Positions 44,096 through 53,318 are shown, numbered from the stretch's first letter. The stretch: DNA of 58,310 nt from Candidatus Sumerlaeota bacterium (GCA_026398535.1 JAPLSQ010000055.1:66446-124755), one strand, 5' to 3'. The notes: generated from the letters alone by a model not told the origin. Made by a program: numbers and translations.

Positions 44096-44636
44096 CTATT
44101 GCCAAGTCCCCGCAAACCCGAGTCCCAACTTCCGCGTGTTGTTCTGTGTTCACCGCATCTCCGCCACCAGCCACGCTAATCGCTGCCCCCCAATCCTGCT
44201 CCGCATTCAGCATTGCAAATTCCCCCTCAGCCCACATCTGCAATCGCTTACATCCGCCTCTACGCGATTTTCCTTGGCCACCCTTCCTGACCTCAAAATT
44301 CCTGATATTCATTGTAGTTTTGGGATATTCCGGTACTTCTTATGACACAACGATCCACATTTTGAGCTGGTTTCCCAGTCTGTGATTGCGGCGCTATGAA
44401 AGCGGTTGCATATTGACGGGATGTGACTTTGGGATAAATCCTTGGAGTCTGGCTTATTGGCCCCGTCCATTTACGCTGAGAATGGGGCACATCGCGTTCT
44501 CGTCCATTAAACGGATTAAAACAAACCGCTTTGTAAGCGCTTTCATTGTTGCAATCATCCAAAGAGCTTGTTTATCGTCCAATTGGAGGTCACAAAACTG
44601 CCTGCTATTAAACATTTTTTATCACGGAGGATAGAA
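44096..44636. other. 541-bp intergenic region without recognised gene
   Basis: Lower in GC than its surroundings; small open frames on both strands show no family resemblance. It separates the tRNA pair from the exported protein at 44637 and probably contains that gene's promoter. Confidence 0.5.
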
Positions 44637-45374
44637 GTGAAACGATATTGCAGTCTCATTGCGGCACTGACTATGTGCGTCCCGGTCCTGAATGCCGAGA
44701 CCACCGTCACGTTGGCGGAGTTTGGCGCCGACCCCTCGTTTTACACACAGGTTCCGGTGCTTTCGAGCACTGACCCGCTAAATGGCAAGTTGGCGATGCA
44801 GATCGACAGTCGCCTTAATTACCTCGGCACCTCGATCACCCTGGCCAATTTCACCAACGGCCTCGCTGATCTTGACATTACCCAGGTGCCGGCGGATTAT
44901 CCAGGTCAAGCCACGCCCGCAGTCTCGATGTTCTGGGACATCCGCATCGGTTCGGACAATGTCAATTTAAACGAGGTTCGTCTTTATAACGGTAACGGTG
45001 GGGACCAGGACGTGCGCACCTACCCCAACTGCGACGTCTATGTGACGTCGGCCGTTCCTCCGGTCTCTGCCGGTCTCTGGACGAAAGTCGCCGCCAATGC
45101 CCGCGCCTTTGCGCCCCCGGCAAATGCGGATTATGGCTTTCAGATGCCCGGTGGCGCTGGACCGTGGTTTGGCGGCATACAAATCAAGGACAACGTCGGC
45201 GGTCGTATCGCCAGTGGTGTCACGGGTTTGAGGGTTGACGTCTATGCGGGCGGTTTTGGCCTCGATGTCCGCGATCCGGTTGGCACCGACGGTGCGGTCC
45301 AATGCCCATTCATCTCTGAGATCGACGCGGAGTTCATCTCCGCCGCCGCTGTCGGCGAGTGGTCGGTCTACTAA
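44637..45374 (+). CDS. Exported protein with C-terminal GEWSVY motif
   Basis: Not recognised by family. The GTG at 44637 lies six bases after GGAGG and opens a signal peptide (VKRYCSLIAALTMCVPVLNA), giving a 245-residue preprotein. The mature part is beta-rich with few charged clusters (LAEFGADPSFYTQVPVLSST, NFTNGLADLDITQVPADYPG, VSMFWDIRIGSDNVNLNEVR) and reads like a secreted carbohydrate-binding or surface-associated domain. It ends AAVGEWSVY. It is followed by a strong terminator, so it is a single-gene transcript. Confidence 0.75.
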   Translation: MKRYCSLIAALTMCVPVLNAETTVTLAEFGADPSFYTQVPVLSSTDPLNGKLAMQIDSRLNYLGTSITLANFTNGLADLDITQVPADYPGQATPAVSMFWDIRIGSDNVNLNEVRLYNGNGGDQDVRTYPNCDVYVTSAVPPVSAGLWTKVAANARAFAPPANADYGFQMPGGAGPWFGGIQIKDNVGGRIASGVTGLRVDVYAGGFGLDVRDPVGTDGAVQCPFISEIDAEFISAAAVGEWSVY

Positions 45375-45406
45375 CCGACTGATTCGGTGGCAGCCTGTAG
45401 TCTGCT

Positions 45407-45444
45407 GCGGGCGGGTTCCCTTGCCGGGAATCCGCCCGCTTTTT
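45407..45444 (+). terminator. Rho-independent terminator
   Basis: Stem GCGGGCGGGTTCCC / GGGAATCCGCCCGC around a TTGCC loop, followed by TTTTT (45440-45444). Ends the transcript of the WSVY protein at 44637. Confidence 0.92.
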
Positions 45445-45749
45445 GTGTGCGGGGTGGGATGTCGTTCCCCACATGGCGCAAAGCCAATGCAGCGCGGAGG
45501 ATGTGAAAAACGGGGGATGTCCATGATACAGGCATGGAGTGAAAAGACGGAGTTCGTCTGGCGGCGCACGAACTTGCTGACAGACACGATGTGTAGTTTG
45601 CCGTGCCCGCTACGAAACTGTTTGGTTTTTTGCCGCTCATCATTGCTTCTTCCCAGCCCTTGCCACCTTACTGTTTTATCCGAATCGCCCAAGCACTCCC
45701 CCCATTAACACATTCCATTGCGATTTCACTGGAAAAAGGAATGCGCGCC
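45445..45749. other. Intergenic region without recognised gene
   Basis: About 300 bp between the terminator and the PEGA lipoprotein. Nothing recognisable on either strand; AAAAAGGA at 45732-45739 is the likely ribosome-binding site of the next gene. Confidence 0.45.
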
Positions 45750-46151
45750 ATGGCACTCATTGAATTGTTACACAGATTGCACGAGAAATTCATGAACCGC
45801 ACTTGCCCATATATCAGACTGGCGCTGGCGTTGACGCTGGTTGTGGCAGCCTTAAGTTTCACGGGTTGCATCCGGCGCACAGCCATCATTTCCAGCGACC
45901 CGCCCGCCGCAAAGGTTTGGATCAACGGCGTCTACCGCGGCCAGACGCCTGTCGAGGTTCCATACAACTGGAACTGGTTCTATGATGTGCGTGTAGAGAA
46001 AGCCGGCTACGAGACGAAAACCGCGCGCGAGTGTTTCGGCCCAGCTCCCCAGCATATCCTGCCCCTCGACCTCGCAGCGGAGGTCGCTCCTTTCCGCAGC
46101 CACGAAAACCAGTGGCGCCATTACGTGCTCACCCCCAAACAGGAACTCTGA
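45750..46151 (+). CDS. PEGA-domain lipoprotein
   Basis: A 133-residue protein from the ATG at 45750, nine bases after AAGGA; starts at 45741 and 45792 are alternatives. The hydrophobic stretch YIRLALALTLVVAALSFTGC ends in a lipobox-like FTGC. The PEGA domain follows: AIISSDPPAAKVWINGVYRG then QTPVEVPYNWNWFYDVRVEK and GYE, i.e. the ...SxPpGAxVyIdGxyxGxTPxxv pattern. Such lipoproteins are surface or periplasmic scaffold proteins of unknown role. Its stop abuts a copy of repeat family B. Confidence 0.85.
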   Translation: MALIELLHRLHEKFMNRTCPYIRLALALTLVVAALSFTGCIRRTAIISSDPPAAKVWINGVYRGQTPVEVPYNWNWFYDVRVEKAGYETKTARECFGPAPQHILPLDLAAEVAPFRSHENQWRHYVLTPKQEL

Positions 46152-46152
46152 A

Positions 46153-46190
46153 GGAGAACACGGACAAGCACGGACGAAACGGACAACATG
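46153..46190 (+). repeat. Dispersed repeat family B, copy 2
   Basis: GGAGAACACGGACAAGCACG followed by GACGAAACGGACAACATG, beginning one base after the stop of the PEGA lipoprotein. Differs from copy 1 mainly in the number of 10-bp units. Confidence 0.85.
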
Positions 46191-46216
46191 TAGCGCCTTG
46201 GCGGGGGAAAGCAAAG

Positions 46217-47074
46217 TCAGTTTTTTTTCCTGTCGATGTGCGACCACATGCCGCGATGCGCGACGCGGGCGTCTTTCTCGGCCTTTTCGTACAGTTCTAT
46301 GTTGTCGTCCTTGAAGAAGTCGCCCGGTTCCAGCCTCGCCAGCCCCTGCTCGAGCAGCAGAAGGTTGAGCCTGGTTCCGTCCGACGCCTTAAAGATGCCG
46401 AGTACGGCGCCGTCGCGGTTGCGCAGGGGTTCATCGAATTGCACGGTGACAGGCTGATCGGCGGCAGCGCGACGGATGGCGCGCATGGCCTCGCGCGCAT
46501 AGTAGCGCATGACATCGTCCGGGTCGCGCTCGGAGGAAATACGCGCGCCGCGCAGTTTGACCTCCTCGCCGCTGCCGGTCATGACGATGCCGCGGTCAAG
46601 GACGTCGGTGATCGACGTTTCGGCCATTTTGTACTGGCGGATGCCCTCGGGCGTGATGATTTCCTCGATGATGGAGGGAGAATAAAGTCTGGCGCTTGCG
46701 GGCTCAATATCGGCGATCGACAGCGTGGACAGCACAATGCGCGAGTATTCTTCGTCGGTATATGGGCGAGTGGGGCTGAGAATGATCATCGAGTTGTTGG
46801 TCGTGGCGCGCGCCAGAGAGAAAGGCGTAAGGGCGTAAGGTGTCCGGTTATACCTGTAGATGGGGCGGTTGTTTCTCTGGCGCGTATCGCTGTAACCGGT
46901 GCGGCGGGAGCTTCGCGAGGACGATGATGACGACCCTGATCCTGTTGCCGAGTTTGAATTCGAGGAACTGGAGGAGTTTTCCGCCCGCGCGCCCGGACCG
47001 CCCTCACCCCCCAGCCCCAGCCCCAGCACCGACACGGCCAGCGCGCAACACACCATCCGTCTTGTGTTCATCAA
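46217..47074 (-). CDS. Exported SNase-fold protein, probably without nuclease activity
   Basis: A 285-residue preprotein. Signal peptide MMNTRRMVCCALAVSVLGLG, then a Ser/Asn-rich linker. Residues about 170-280 follow the staphylococcal-nuclease fold: EEVKLRGARIS, YYAREAMRAIRRAA, VTVQFDEPLRNRDGAVLGIF, LNLLLLEQGLARLEPGD and ARVAHRGMWS. In active SNases the second strand reads R.xGIDAPE and the later loop DxYGR. Here these are RGARISSE and RDGAV, so the catalytic Asp/Glu and Arg appear lost. It may act as a binding domain; an alternative is a diverged nuclease with shifted residues. Confidence 0.78.
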   Translation of the reverse strand: MMNTRRMVCCALAVSVLGLGLGGEGGPGARAENSSSSSNSNSATGSGSSSSSSRSSRRTGYSDTRQRNNRPIYRYNRTPYALTPFSLARATTNNSMIILSPTRPYTDEEYSRIVLSTLSIADIEPASARLYSPSIIEEIITPEGIRQYKMAETSITDVLDRGIVMTGSGEEVKLRGARISSERDPDDVMRYYAREAMRAIRRAAADQPVTVQFDEPLRNRDGAVLGIFKASDGTRLNLLLLEQGLARLEPGDFFKDDNIELYEKAEKDARVAHRGMWSHIDRKKN

Positions 47075-47169
47075 TTCTTATGCCTCTCTTTCTGATGTTG
47101 AGATGCGACTAATTTCACCATTTGTCACTATTTTATCGCAATCCGCGGACGCTGCGCGAGGTTTTCCCG

Positions 47170-47580
47170 ATGGTTTACATCACCCGAAAAGCTGAATTTT
47201 GCGCAAGCCACCGGCTGCACAATCCGAAATTGTCCGATGACAGGAACCGGGCGCTTTACGGCCCCTGCAACAATCCCAACGGCCATGGCCACAACTATAC
47301 GCTCGAGGTCACGGTGCGGGGCATCCCTGATCCCCAAACGGGAATGGTGATGAACCTGCAGGAGCTCAACCGGCTCATTAACCGCGAGATCATCGACAGA
47401 GTTGACCACAAGAACCTGAATATTGATGTGGATTTCCTGTGGGGCGTCATCCCCACAGCGGAAAACATCGTGATGTGTTTCTGGCAATTGCTGGAGAAAG
47501 CCCTGCCGCCCTTCTGCGCCCTGCACGAAGTGCGTCTGTGGGAGAACGAGCACAACATGGCTTTCTACCGCGGCTCGTGA
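47170..47580 (+). CDS. 6-pyruvoyl-tetrahydropterin synthase / QueD-family protein
   Basis: A 136-residue protein. ITRKAEFCASHRLHNP contains the first zinc His. CNNPNGHGHNYTLEVTV carries the catalytic Cys and the other two zinc His residues in the PTPS spacing, rather than the shorter QueD spacing. DFLWGVIPTAENIVMCFWQL and VRLWENEHNMAFY are C-terminal family blocks. It converts dihydroneopterin triphosphate to 6-pyruvoyl-tetrahydropterin or 6-carboxy-tetrahydropterin; the CNNxxGHGHNY form favours tetrahydropterin synthesis but the queuosine role is not excluded. No queC or queE is nearby. Confidence 0.92.
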   Translation: MVYITRKAEFCASHRLHNPKLSDDRNRALYGPCNNPNGHGHNYTLEVTVRGIPDPQTGMVMNLQELNRLINREIIDRVDHKNLNIDVDFLWGVIPTAENIVMCFWQLLEKALPPFCALHEVRLWENEHNMAFYRGS

Positions 47581-47603
47581 AAAGCGCAGTCACATCACCC
47601 TGT

Positions 47604-48365
47604 CTATTCACCAGGCGGGTTCACCGGGGAAGCATGGAAAACGATCATCTGGAACAGGGATGTGGGATTGCGCCAGACCGATTCCACGCGCGCAAAACCG
47701 TTTCGCAGTCCCATTTCGCGCAGGGTCATGACCGATTCGGGGAAATCGGCGCTGATGACATGCTCACAGATGGCCTCGCGCTCATCAGGCGCCAGCGCCG
47801 TCCAATGCGCGTCAATTTCGGCTTCACAGCGGCCGAGGAATTCCTCGCGTGTCTCACCCTCCTCAAGCATCGGCTCATATATGATGAGCAAGCCGCGCGC
47901 TGTCAGCGCCGAACGGCAATAGGCCAGGAACATCTCCTTCTGGACTGAGGAGAGATGATGCAACGACAGTCCGATCCAGATGACATCGACCGGGGATTCG
48001 CGCTCTTGGAGGTTGCGGACGAAATCATAATTTGAGAAGACGCACTGGCATCCAACAACCTCCATGTTCTTCCGCGCAAGGTCGAGCGCCACATCGCTCA
48101 AGTCGACACCCTCGTAATATGACACGGATGTGCCGGCGAGCATTTGCGCCATATAACCGGCATCGCCACACCCGAGGTCTATGATGGAAAATCCGTCGGG
48201 GAAATCATGGATCAGCAAGTCGCGCAGAGCCTTGTGGGCATTAACCTCGCCCGTGTAATCGTGATCCATGATAGTGCGGTAGACATGCCACTGGTTGAAG
48301 AACGCCTTGACCTCATCCGTGCGTTCGTCCGCCGCGGCGGGTTCGAAGAACTGATCGCTCGTCAT
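47604..48365 (-). CDS. Class I SAM-dependent methyltransferase
   Basis: A 253-residue protein. SIIDLGCGDAGYMAQML is motif I; YYEGVDLSDVALDLARKNME motif II; VIWIGLSLHHLSS motif IV; LLIIYEPMLEEGETREEFLG motif V. The second half (ISADFPESVMTLREMGLRNG) is helical and not diagnostic of a substrate. A near-copy of the GC palindrome lies in the 5' part of the gene and encodes PAAADE. Confidence 0.88.
   Translation of the reverse strand: MTSDQFFEPAAADERTDEVKAFFNQWHVYRTIMDHDYTGEVNAHKALRDLLIHDFPDGFSIIDLGCGDAGYMAQMLAGTSVSYYEGVDLSDVALDLARKNMEVVGCQCVFSNYDFVRNLQERESPVDVIWIGLSLHHLSSVQKEMFLAYCRSALTARGLLIIYEPMLEEGETREEFLGRCEAEIDAHWTALAPDEREAICEHVISADFPESVMTLREMGLRNGFARVESVWRNPTSLFQMIVFHASPVNPPGE
48328..48341. 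repeat. Near copy (13/14) of the 14-bp GC palindrome
   Basis: TCCGCCGCGGCGGG within the methyltransferase N-terminal coding region; encodes AAAD as does the copy in the FHA kinase gene. Confidence 0.55.
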
Positions 48366-48734
48366 AATTCTTGTTCCTCCCGGCGCCTGAAAATCACGCG
48401 GGGTTATCGTGTTGGATTATTATCACGCGCATTGATGCAACGCGTTGCCGGCATGGGCAAGCTTTGATTTCAGGGGATGATGACTCACCGCAAAATCCGC
48501 CTGCAGGAGAACACGGACAAGCACGGACAAGCACGGAAGTTCCCACACACGCAGCCCCCGCAAATTCCGCGGACGCCACAATGAGGGCCATTGTGCCAAT
48601 TGTGAGCGGATTCGGGGAATATCTGATCGCCCGCCGGATATTTTCGTGATCCGCTCCGGATAAAAAATTGACAGGCGCTCACACCGCACCCTTTTGTATC
48701 CGGAGATGTATTTGAGAAAAGATTTGGAAGCATA
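48366..48734. other. Divergent intergenic region with repeat family B and a possible promoter
   Basis: Between the methyltransferase (minus) and the L,D-transpeptidase (plus). It contains repeat family B copy 3 at 48506-48537 and an A-rich run before TTGACA at 48668-48673; TTTTGT 18 bp later could be a poor -10 element for the downstream gene. No gene is recognised. Confidence 0.45.
48506..48537 (+). repeat. Dispersed repeat family B, copy 3
   Basis: GGAGAACACGGACAAGCACG with a second GACAAGCACG unit, then diverging. Lacks the ACGAAACGGACAACATG end seen in copies 1 and 2. Confidence 0.8.
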
Positions 48735-49469
48735 ATGCGTAATTTAGTCATGATGATGATGGCGGGCTGCGTGCTTGGCGCGTCCATCAGCCCTTCGTTG
48801 GGACAAGTCACGGTTTTCCGCCCACAAACACAGGAATATATCGTTGGCACTGCCGGCGACCGGCCGCAACGCGCCTCCATGCAGGCTCCGGCAGCGTCCG
48901 GACTGGTCAGGCCGACAGGCTGGCTGGACGCCTTGTGGCCCTCACAGCCCCAGTATCAGTCTGCTTACCAGCCCCAATACCGCTCGTCCCAATCTTATCA
49001 ATCCTATTCGTCTTCATCGGGCAATTGGCCTGTTCCTTACCGGTATTTCAGTGAGCCAGAGCACTCGCCCGAATACACCCAATATTGCTTTGAATGGGGC
49101 CGCGCAAGCCTCGAACGCGCCATGCAGATTGATTATGGACCGGAGATTTCGGCCAGCACTCCCATCGAAATCTATCTCAACGAGCGGACAGGGCGCTTCG
49201 GTGGTTATACCTTCGGCATCCTCGGCGGCAAACGGTCAAATCCCACACCCACCGGGAACTTCACCCTGAAGTTCAAAAAGATCGACCAGTATTCCAATCG
49301 CTACGACTCGCCCATGCCGCTGGCCGTGTTCTTTACCGACCAGTGTGCCATTCATGTGGGAAGTCTTGAGGATCCCAGCCGCGGATGCATCCACGCCGAC
49401 TGGGACGCTTCGGCGATGCTTTACAGGTTCTCGCGTCCGGGTGTGACAAGGGTCGTTGTCTATGATTGA
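48735..49469 (+). CDS. Exported L,D-transpeptidase (YkuD)-like protein
   Basis: A 244-residue preprotein with signal peptide MRNLVMMMMAGCVLGASISP. A Gln/Tyr/Ser-rich segment (SQPQYQSAYQPQYRSSQSYQ) follows. The YkuD domain occupies about residues 140-240: PIEIYLNERTGR, SNPTPTGNFTLKF (the usual TPxGxF), and HVGSLEDPSRGCIHADWDAS, matching HGT...(S)xGCI(R) with the nucleophilic Cys. The Arg after GCI is His here. It would form or exchange 3-3 peptidoglycan crosslinks or attach proteins to the wall. It converges with the ABC permease gene (3-bp gap). Confidence 0.86.
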   Translation: MRNLVMMMMAGCVLGASISPSLGQVTVFRPQTQEYIVGTAGDRPQRASMQAPAASGLVRPTGWLDALWPSQPQYQSAYQPQYRSSQSYQSYSSSSGNWPVPYRYFSEPEHSPEYTQYCFEWGRASLERAMQIDYGPEISASTPIEIYLNERTGRFGGYTFGILGGKRSNPTPTGNFTLKFKKIDQYSNRYDSPMPLAVFFTDQCAIHVGSLEDPSRGCIHADWDASAMLYRFSRPGVTRVVVYD

Positions 49470-49472
49470 TCC

Positions 49473-50360
49473 TCACCCCTTGATCCCCGTCAGGGTGATG
49501 CCCTCGATGAAATACCTCTGAGCCGCGAAAAAGAGCGCGATGACTGGCACGGTCATGACCGTGGACGCGGCCAGCAACAGCCCCCACTGCGAGCCATGCA
49601 TGGCGCGAAACGCTTGCAGTCCCATCGAAAGCGTGAGAAGGTCGGCGCGATTAAGATAAACGAGCGGTCCCACAAAATCATTCCATGTCCACAGGAACTG
49701 GAAAACCACCACTGCCAGTAGCGCCGGCTTGAGCAGGGGAATCAATATCTGCATGAAAATGCGCGCATGGCCGCAGCCGTCGATTTCAGCGGCCTCCTCA
49801 AGCTCCCTGGGGATCGTCATGAAGAACTGCCGGAGCAGAAAAATAAAAAACGCGCTACCAAAAAACGACGGAACCCACAACGGCTTGAACGAATTGACCC
49901 AGCCCAGCCACGAGAAAATGAGGAACGACGGCACAAGCGTGACCTGCGCGGGCAGAAGCATTGTCGCGACAAGAATGCCGAAAAAGACATCGCGGCCCGG
50001 CCAGCGCAAACGCGCGAAGGAATACGCAACGCACGAGCAGGAAAATACCACGCCCGCCACAGAAATGGCTGTCACCCATACAGTGTTCGCCACATAACGC
50101 GCGAAGGGAACATATTCAAAGATGTCCGAGTAGTTGGCCCATCGCACGGGGCTGGGCCAGAAAATCTCGCTTAATGAACCAAACCCTTGTATCTGTGTCT
50201 CCTCCTTGAGCGATGTCGCCAGCATCCCAAAAAACGGCAGCGCGAAGACGAGCGAAAAAAATATAAGTGCCGCATGGTGGGCGGCATGATGTAAGACAAA
50301 TCCTGTATTCCCGCGCTGGATCATGCCGCGCGCGGAGAATTGTTTTCCGATGTTGATCAT
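49473..50360 (-). CDS. Carbohydrate ABC transporter permease (MalG/AraQ type)
   Basis: A 295-residue inner-membrane permease with six helices from the ATG at 50360, 14 bp after the stop of the upstream gene. GMLATSLKEETQIQ and the EAA loop EEAAEIDGCGHARIFMQILI, then PLLKPALL, are diagnostic of CUT1 sugar importers. FNDFVGPLVYL-like text (WNDFVGPLVYLNRADLLTLS) and FFAAQRYFIEGITLTGIKG are the typical C-terminal end. The partner permease, binding protein and ATPase are not in the window on the expected side, so this looks like an orphan or a split operon. Confidence 0.92.
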   Translation of the reverse strand: MINIGKQFSARGMIQRGNTGFVLHHAAHHAALIFFSLVFALPFFGMLATSLKEETQIQGFGSLSEIFWPSPVRWANYSDIFEYVPFARYVANTVWVTAISVAGVVFSCSCVAYSFARLRWPGRDVFFGILVATMLLPAQVTLVPSFLIFSWLGWVNSFKPLWVPSFFGSAFFIFLLRQFFMTIPRELEEAAEIDGCGHARIFMQILIPLLKPALLAVVVFQFLWTWNDFVGPLVYLNRADLLTLSMGLQAFRAMHGSQWGLLLAASTVMTVPVIALFFAAQRYFIEGITLTGIKG

Positions 50361-50373
50361 GGACACCGGCCGA

Positions 50374-52152
50374 TTAAAAAGGACTCGTCCGCATCTTGTC
50401 AAGCTGCCCGGGAGCAGGCCAGAGGGGATGCTGTTGCTGGAAGAGTTCGAGGGCGCGCGCAGCGGCGCCGGCAAAGCGCGGGTCGTCGCGCAGATAGACG
50501 TGAAAACCTTCGAGCGGGATAATGCCCGACGCGGAAGGCGGGGATGTGTAACAAATCCGTTTCCATCCGCCTTGCGCCCGCAGTTTCTGGTTGAGTGGCG
50601 CTTCGGCAGAAATGACGATGAAATTGATCCCGTAGCGGTCGAGCAACTCCCGCCAGTTTTCGCGCACCGTATGGATGGCCGCGATGCTGTCGCCGCGCTC
50701 GAGGCCCGAGGCGATAGTCTCCGCCTCGCCGTAAAATCGGCTGCCGAAGACGTCGAACCGGTTGTCGGTGAACAGCTTGTGGTGTTCGGGACTGAGCCGC
50801 CACATTGTGTAGCCGCAATAGTTAATCTCGCTGAACATCCTGTCGGGCAGGCGTGCGCGAATGATGAAATCCATCAGTTCGGACGGATATTCCGTGTGGT
50901 TCATCACGCCGCCGCGCCAGAGTTGAAGATTGCGCCGGAAAAAGGTGTGCGGCGGCGGTTCGCCGACAGTGAATACATAAAGAAACGCCAGGAGAGCCGC
51001 GAGACCACCCAGGCCGAAATGTGCGGAGCGAAGCGCGCGCGCCGATAGCATGCGCAACCGCTCCGTGATCAGCCATGCCAGCGGCCCAGCCACGGCCAGG
51101 GCGAACAGCGGCAGAAGACGCCAGTGGCTTGCGGCTTGGTAAAGGAAGAATCCCGCGATGAAATAATCAGCCGCGAATGCCAGGCGGAACCGGTTCCAAC
51201 CGAGCAGAATGACGAAGGCTGCCGCCGTGACCCAGAACGTGGCGAATCCCGGCACGAAGACCAGCCCCCATGTGCCGTTGCGGAAGTCGACACGCTGAAG
51301 AGGGAAAGGCGGCGGCTGCATCTCCGCGATGACGAACCGCAGGAGCGGATCGCCTGTGAAATTCCGTCCAAGAAAAAACATCCGCCACCCCGCGGGATTG
51401 GCCATGGCGCACACAATCAGGGCAAGCGTCAGCCCCGCGAGAAAAAGAAAGGAGGGGGAAAGCATCCTGCGGATGAAAGATGGTTTCGTCCAGTTTTTGA
51501 TACTGAATTCTGAATTCCGGACCGTCTCGACAAACTCTCCGGCGGCGAAGGCGCCCGTCGCGAAAATGCCCAGCAGACACATGCCGTGCAGGTTGGCCCA
51601 CACCACCATGAGCGGCGCGAGCGCCCACAACCAGCGCCCGCGCAGAAGGCGCATTTTCCATGCGCTCAGGGCAAACAAAAAGACCGCGAACAGCAAGTAG
51701 GAGAAAATCGGGGGGCGGGGATAGATCGTGCGGCGGGAGATTTCAGCGGCGAGAACCGCCGTGAGCAGTGCGGGCGCCCATGCGCCGCAACGCATCCGCG
51801 CAAGCAGCGCCAGCACGGCGATGGCCGCGGCGAAGATCAGCGCCTTGAAGACAATGAGCGCGCGCACCGCGCCGATGGCGCGCCTGCCGCCCCACTCGTA
51901 GACCGCATAAAAAATCATCTGCGCCAGCCACTCGTGGTTGTGCCAGGGCATGTTTTCACCCGTGTAGGTGAAGATGTCGTTTACGGGCAGACGACGGTTC
52001 TCGATGATCCACAGGCCCGTCTTGAGATGCCACCATTCATCCTGCGAGGCGCGCAACGGCGTAAACGCGAAACTGAACGCGGCGGCAATAACTGTCAAAA
52101 AAAGCCCAAGCGGGAGCAACTTGGCGGATCGCGAACTCACAGTGTTGGACAT
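50374..52152 (-). CDS. Polytopic membrane protein, GT-C glycosyltransferase-like
   Basis: A 592-residue protein with about 10-12 hydrophobic helices and a soluble C-terminal end. SQDEWWHLKTGLWIIENRRL then PVNDIFTYTGENMPWHNHEW is the first loop; the acidic DEWWHLKTG resembles the DE-type motif of uncharacterised GT-C-like proteins common in Planctomycetes-Verrucomicrobia-type genomes. Further strings are YPRPPIFSYLLFAVFLFALS and GWRMFFLGRNFTGDPLLRFV. The soluble end has FSEINYCGYTMWRLSPEHHK and FTDNRFDVFG. Likely a lipid-linked sugar transferase or related; substrate unknown. Possible operon with the downstream permease. Confidence 0.75.
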   Translation of the reverse strand: MSNTVSSRSAKLLPLGLFLTVIAAAFSFAFTPLRASQDEWWHLKTGLWIIENRRLPVNDIFTYTGENMPWHNHEWLAQMIFYAVYEWGGRRAIGAVRALIVFKALIFAAAIAVLALLARMRCGAWAPALLTAVLAAEISRRTIYPRPPIFSYLLFAVFLFALSAWKMRLLRGRWLWALAPLMVVWANLHGMCLLGIFATGAFAAGEFVETVRNSEFSIKNWTKPSFIRRMLSPSFLFLAGLTLALIVCAMANPAGWRMFFLGRNFTGDPLLRFVIAEMQPPPFPLQRVDFRNGTWGLVFVPGFATFWVTAAAFVILLGWNRFRLAFAADYFIAGFFLYQAASHWRLLPLFALAVAGPLAWLITERLRMLSARALRSAHFGLGGLAALLAFLYVFTVGEPPPHTFFRRNLQLWRGGVMNHTEYPSELMDFIIRARLPDRMFSEINYCGYTMWRLSPEHHKLFTDNRFDVFGSRFYGEAETIASGLERGDSIAAIHTVRENWRELLDRYGINFIVISAEAPLNQKLRAQGGWKRICYTSPPSASGIIPLEGFHVYLRDDPRFAGAAARALELFQQQHPLWPAPGQLDKMRTSPF

Positions 52153-52185
52153 ATCAAATCCAGCATGTTATGCTTTCAATAAATA

Positions 52186-52215
52186 ACGGGCGAGCCCTTG
52201 CGGGGGCCCGCCCGT
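52186..52215 (-). terminator. Rho-independent terminator for the exported WSVY protein gene
   Basis: On the minus strand ACGGGCGGGCCC, loop, GGGCTCGCCCGT, then TATTTATTGA. Lies 53 bp after the stop of the gene at 52268-53095. The imperfect T-run makes it moderate. Confidence 0.75.
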
Positions 52216-52267
52216 GTTTGAATGCGATTCTCGAATTGCGTATCGCGTATGCCGCGCTGATTGGCGA

Positions 52268-53095
52268 TCAGTAAACAGACCAGTCCTGCACAGCGGAGCC
52301 GGCAGGTGTCACGTTTGCCCATGTCGTGTCCATGCGGATTTCATCAACCTCGATGGAAAGCGCCGTGTCGGCGCTTGGCTGCCGGAGATTCAAACGTCCC
52401 ACGGCGGTGAGATCAGTGTCGGTGCTGCCGACAGCGGAGGCCGTAAGATCGGGGGCGGGCGGCGTGGTCTGGCCAAGCGCCGGATTCACCCACATGCGGC
52501 TGGTATCGTTCGTCGTGCCGGCAACGAAATCATAGGAAACGACCACAAAGAACGTTGTCGCGGCGGCGCGGTCCGCCGTTTCAAATTGGATCACGTCGTT
52601 GTTGTGTTGGCGGATTCCAAAATTGAAGGCGCCCGTTGTGACTGAGGACTGGCGGATGAATGCGCGCGAGTGAAAATCCGTCGACGTCTGTCCCGCGGAA
52701 CAGACATGCAGGAAGTATTCGCCCGTCGTGTTTCCCGGATTGACAACATTGACGAGGAACGACACGAAAACCGACGTGTTCTCGCCCGAAGCCGGCCCGA
52801 CATCCACGCCAGGGTCCTCAAAACTGGTGCCGTTCAGGACAGCGACCTTGTTGCCAACCGGCGTGGGTAACCCGGCATAAGTCAGGGAATTCGCGATGAC
52901 CTGAACAGGGCTGAGGGTATTGGTGCCTGTGATTGTCCATCCGTCGTGCGTGGTAAGATTGGTGCTGGCGTCATAATTAAACGGTTCGTAAAGCGGCAAA
53001 GGCAACTGAGCCGATGCCATCCCGACCAACGATGCCGCTGCGGCAACCAACATGCTCCTATGAAACGCGTGCGCAAAGAAACGATCTTCTGACAT
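52268..53095 (-). CDS. Exported protein with C-terminal DWSVY motif
   Basis: Family not recognised. A 275-residue preprotein with signal region HRSMLVAAAASLVGMASAQ. The mature chain opens PLYEPFNYDASTNLTTHDGW and is Thr/Asn/Ser-rich, with strands such as VFVSFLVNVVNPGNTTGEYF, HSRAFIRQSSVTTGAFNFGI and LSIEVDEIRMDTTWANV. It reads like a jelly-roll/concanavalin-type surface domain with an internal DEIRM strand typical of such folds. It ends AVQDWSVY. It sits beside another exported protein with a related C-terminus at 53319. Confidence 0.75.
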   Translation of the reverse strand: MSEDRFFAHAFHRSMLVAAAASLVGMASAQLPLPLYEPFNYDASTNLTTHDGWTITGTNTLSPVQVIANSLTYAGLPTPVGNKVAVLNGTSFEDPGVDVGPASGENTSVFVSFLVNVVNPGNTTGEYFLHVCSAGQTSTDFHSRAFIRQSSVTTGAFNFGIRQHNNDVIQFETADRAAATTFFVVVSYDFVAGTTNDTSRMWVNPALGQTTPPAPDLTASAVGSTDTDLTAVGRLNLRQPSADTALSIEVDEIRMDTTWANVTPAGSAVQDWSVY

Positions 53096-53318
53096 TTTAA
53101 TTTTCCTTTAGAATATGATGATCACATAACCCGACTGACGACCGGGCATTTCAACCTGTCAAGTATATCAACAGCGCATTCGGTCTTTTTCCTCCTTTTC
53201 CTTCTTTGTGCGATGGAATTTAAGCGTAATATCCATCAACATTTTTCGATAATCAAGACAAGATACGCCTTGATTTCATTTTCCAATAATCGCGTTTCAG
53301 CATGCTGCCTGCTTGCTG

